This document shows positions 62,042-64,000 of a stretch of DNA of 64,000 bases, piece by piece. A program made the translations under genes and the position numbers. The stretch is from Mycobacterium sp. OAS707. Its GTDB lineage: Bacteria > Actinomycetota > Actinomycetes > Mycobacteriales > Mycobacteriaceae. The notes below the pieces were generated by a model. The model did not search any database, was not told where the DNA came from, and saw only the letters and a program-made list of their open reading frames with translations. Numbering within the stretch: position 1 is the first letter of the stretch; every line of letters begins with the position of its first letter. The DNA lies in NCBI RefSeq assembly GCF_014873705.1, contig NZ_JADBDS010000001.1, positions 744,001 to 808,000 of the forward strand. Reading direction: 5' to 3'.

Positions 62042-62044
62042 CCT

Positions 62045-62075
62045 TTGACCATTCCCTAGGGGGAAGCTGCACGAT
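62045..62075 (+). promoter_or_regulatory. MerR-type promoter facing merR
   Basis: TTGACC (62045-62050), 19-base spacer, CACGAT (62070-62075). The spacer holds TTCCCTAGGGGGAA, a second dyad with the same half-sites. It allows autoregulation of the merR gene at 62121. Confidence 0.72.
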
Positions 62076-62120
62076 GGCCTTACCCGATACCGCGGGCGGC
62101 GGATCGCAGAGGAGGACGCC

Positions 62121-62948
62121 ATGGGAGCACGAGTATCGATCGGTGACTTCGCAGTGATGACCACCCTGAGCAGGAAGGCGCTACGGCACTACCACGACAT
62201 CGGCATTCTCGAACCAGCTCACATCGATTCCCACACCGGCTACCGCTTCTACGACACCGGCCAGGTCGACCATGCACACATCATTCGCCGGTTCCGCTCG
62301 CTGGGCATGTCCATTCCCGACATCAAGGCGCTGCTGAGCACCGACGACGCCGCGGCTCGCACCGAAATCATCACGAGTCATCTCGAGCAGATGGAGGTGC
62401 AATTGCAGCAGACTCGTGACACCGTGGGCGCGCTGCGCGAACTACTGTCGCCTGTAAACACTCCTCCCCATGTCGAGTTGCGCACTGAACCCGCGCTGGC
62501 GGTGTGGTCCATTGGCGCCACCATCGAGGTTGCCGAGATCGACAACTGGTTCATGGCGACATTGAGCCAACTGTGGGACGCGGTTGCCGCGGCAAGAGGC
62601 GCTCCGTCGGAGGTCGTGCCGGGTGGCCTATACGAACGATCGATATTTCTCGAATCATACGGCGACGCAACCTTATTCGTACCCGCGCCGCAGTCCGCGG
62701 AACCACCGAAGGGCATCCGCGCCGAGGTCTTACCGCAGGCCCAATTCGCCGTGCTCACCCACTCCGGTGGTCACGAAGGAATCGACCGCAGTTATGGGGC
62801 GCTGGGAGTATACGCAAACGAGCATCTGATCAGCGACCAGGGGCCGATTCGCGAGCACTACATCGGCGGCACGCCCTCAGATCCGACAGCGTTCACCGCC
62901 ACAGAGATCTGTTGGCCGATCTTCAGCACCACTCCTCCGACAAACTGA
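62121..62948 (+). CDS. MerR-family regulator with GyrI-like effector domain
   Basis: 275 residues. HTH and wing: RVSIGDFAVMTTLSRKALRHYHDIGILEP then TGYRFYDTGQVDHAHIIRRFRSLGMSIPDIK. A coiled coil (ITSHLEQMEVQLQQTRDTVGALRELL) links to a ~150-residue GyrI/BmrR-type ligand domain (GLYERSIFLESYGDATLFV). No metal-binding Cys pair, so it senses an organic compound. Target: the divergent SnoaL-SDR operon. Confidence 0.88.
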   Translation: MGARVSIGDFAVMTTLSRKALRHYHDIGILEPAHIDSHTGYRFYDTGQVDHAHIIRRFRSLGMSIPDIKALLSTDDAAARTEIITSHLEQMEVQLQQTRDTVGALRELLSPVNTPPHVELRTEPALAVWSIGATIEVAEIDNWFMATLSQLWDAVAAARGAPSEVVPGGLYERSIFLESYGDATLFVPAPQSAEPPKGIRAEVLPQAQFAVLTHSGGHEGIDRSYGALGVYANEHLISDQGPIREHYIGGTPSDPTAFTATEICWPIFSTTPPTN

Positions 62949-62962
62949 CAGCAGACCTACCC

Positions 62963-64000
62963 TCAGCCCTCGGCCGCCAACTGCCCACAGGCCGCAGCGA
63001 TTTCGCGGCCGCGGGTGTCGCGCACTGTGCATGACACGCCGCGCCCCCGCACCCGCCGCACAAATTCGCGTTCGGCCGCCTTCGGGCTGGCATCCCACTC
63101 GCTGCCCGGTGTCGGATTCAACGGGATCACGTTGACGTGTGCCAGCGGACCGAGCGCGCCGTGCAGGCGCTTGCCCAAAAGGTCTGCCCGCCAAGGCTGA
63201 TCATTGATGTCGCGGATCAACGCGTATTCGATGGACACCCGCCGCCCTGTCACGTCGGCGTAATACCTTGCCGCGTCAAGCGCTTCGGACACCTTCCACC
63301 GATTGTTGACCGGCACCAGCGTGTCGCGCAGTTCGTCGTCGGGTGCGTGCAGAGACAACGCCAGCGTCACGCCGAGCCGTTCGTCCGCGAGCTTGCGGAT
63401 CGCGGGGGCCAACCCCACCGTCGACACCGTCACCGATCGCGCCGAAATGCCGAACCCGTTCGGCGCTGCCGCGGTGATGCGCCGCACCGCGGCCAACGTC
63501 CGGTTGTAGTTGGCAAGGGGCTCACCCATGCCCATGAAGACGATGTTGGACAACCTGCCGTGGTCTCTATCGCGTAATTCGACCGCCGCGGCGCGCACCT
63601 GCTCGAGAATCTCCGCCGTCGACAGATTGCGCGTCAAACCGCCCTGCCCCGTCGCGCAGAACGGGCACGCCATGCCGCAACCGGCCTGCGACGAGATGCA
63701 CACTGTGTTGCGCTCCGGATACCGCATCAGCACCGACTCGAAGGTCGTACCGTCAACCGCCCGCCACAGCATCTTCCGCGTCTCGCCTGCGTCGCACTCG
63801 ATCTCGCGCACCGCATCGAGCAGTCGCGGGAACAACGCGTCGGCGACCTGCTCGCGCACCGCAGCGGGCAAATCGGTCATCTCCCGCGGATCGGCGATCA
63901 GGCGGCCGTAGTACTGATTGGCCAACTGCTTGCCCCGAAACGCAGGCAGCCCCAGCTCAGCGACGGCGGCCGCGCGCCCCTCTTCGTCGAGGTCGGCAAA
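62963..64000 (-). CDS. rlmN: 23S rRNA (adenine2503-C2)/tRNA methyltransferase RlmN (N-terminus cut by window edge)
   Basis: Radical-SAM enzyme that methylates A2503 of 23S rRNA and A37 of some tRNAs. The 4Fe-4S cluster motif is CGMACPFC; the conserved Cys of the methylation mechanism lies in [11 protein letters not shown]. The reading frame is open to the right edge ([11 protein letters not shown] precedes the first internal start codon), so the N-terminus lies beyond base 64000. About 345 codons are visible. This is the homologue of Rv2880c/Rv2879c and marks the return to the conserved backbone. Confidence 0.95.
   Translation of the reverse strand, partial: FADLDEEGRAAAVAELGLPAFRGKQLANQYYGRLIADPREMTDLPAAVREQVADALFPRLLDAVREIECDAGETRKMLWRAVDGTTFESVLMRYPERNTVCISSQAGCGMACPFCATGQGGLTRNLSTAEILEQVRAAAVELRDRDHGRLSNIVFMGMGEPLANYNRTLAAVRRITAAAPNGFGISARSVTVSTVGLAPAIRKLADERLGVTLALSLHAPDDELRDTLVPVNNRWKVSEALDAARYYADVTGRRVSIEYALIRDINDQPWRADLLGKRLHGALGPLAHVNVIPLNPTPGSEWDASPKAAEREFVRRVRGRGVSCTVRDTRGREIAAACGQLAAEG

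Noticed and set aside
62450..62460. TGTAAA-like string in the merR gene
   Set aside because: Lies in coding sequence and has no paired half-site.
1..64000. CRISPR arrays, tRNA/rRNA genes, riboswitches
   Set aside because: No regularly spaced repeats, cloverleaf-type sequences or recognisable riboswitch cores were noticed on either strand.

Overview
The window is GC-rich actinobacterial DNA, most probably from an environmental Mycobacterium (Mycolicibacterium-type). Evidence: the order rip1-dxr-fasciclin lipoprotein-dipZ at the left, the DUF2631 membrane gene at 14.2 kb and rlmN at the right edge reproduces the M. tuberculosis Rv2869c-Rv2880c backbone; there are also a six-gene mce operon, a mycofactocin-type SDR, F420-type LLM and DUF385 oxidoreductases, a WS/DGAT gene and a fadE5 homologue. 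Genes are densely packed, often with 1-4 base overlaps, and no gap between genes exceeds 300 bases. No tRNA, rRNA, CRISPR array or transposase was seen.

Layout. 1-14.5 kb: rip1/dxr, a fasciclin lipoprotein behind a clear SigK-type promoter, dipZ, exported MsrB and MsrA, a SigI-like ECF sigma factor with a divergent NmrA reductase, a DUF385 enzyme, a GNAT-VOC fusion, a DUF4097/ribbon-helix-helix pair, a SnoaL/LLM pair, photolyase, an SDR and DUF2631. 14.5-20 kb: an uncharacterised gene, WS/DGAT, DUF427, fadE5 and a TetR gene. 20-29 kb: two small exported proteins and mceF-E-D-C-B-A (minus strand) without the usual yrbE permease genes, with a promoter carrying two direct repeats and an 18-codon ORF coupled to mceA. 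29-42 kb: an aromatic ring-cleavage region in two blocks (extradiol dioxygenase, FAH hydrolase, acyl-CoA synthetase, flavin hydroxylase, P450; then two alpha/beta hydrolases, a second flavin hydroxylase and an amidohydrolase), each beside its own TetR gene. 42-44.7 kb: LLM/MaoC/LLM. 44.7-60.3 kb: a second catabolic region of acyl-CoA dehydrogenase, SRPBCC, a seven-gene P450-ADH-aldolase-SDR-BVMO-esterase operon, SMP-30/thioesterase, ferredoxin/P450, two paralogous TetR genes, a CaiB-type CoA-transferase and an aldehyde dehydrogenase. 60.3-64 kb: a small gene bracketed by 27-bp inverted repeats, an SDR/SnoaL pair divergent from a MerR regulator through two 19-bp-spacer promoters, and rlmN.

The most notable signal is a long inverted repeat, consensus AGCGTGACA-N14-TGTAAAGCT, in six good copies and one weak copy, all intergenic and all with a spacer of exactly 14. 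It lies in front of the unknown gene at 15.07 kb, the WS/DGAT-DUF427 divergon and nearly every transcript of the 44.7-60.3 kb region. At several copies the outer half-site lies 9 bases from a start codon. It probably defines one regulon for oxidation of an aliphatic, alicyclic or terpenoid-like substrate, using P450 to alcohol to ketone to Baeyer-Villiger ester to hydrolysis chemistry followed by CoA-linked oxidation.

Relative to M. tuberculosis, about 48 kb lies between the Rv2876 and Rv2880c homologues, so the mce, ring-cleavage and P450/BVMO regions appear to be one accessory block, or alternatively a block lost by reduction in the pathogen.
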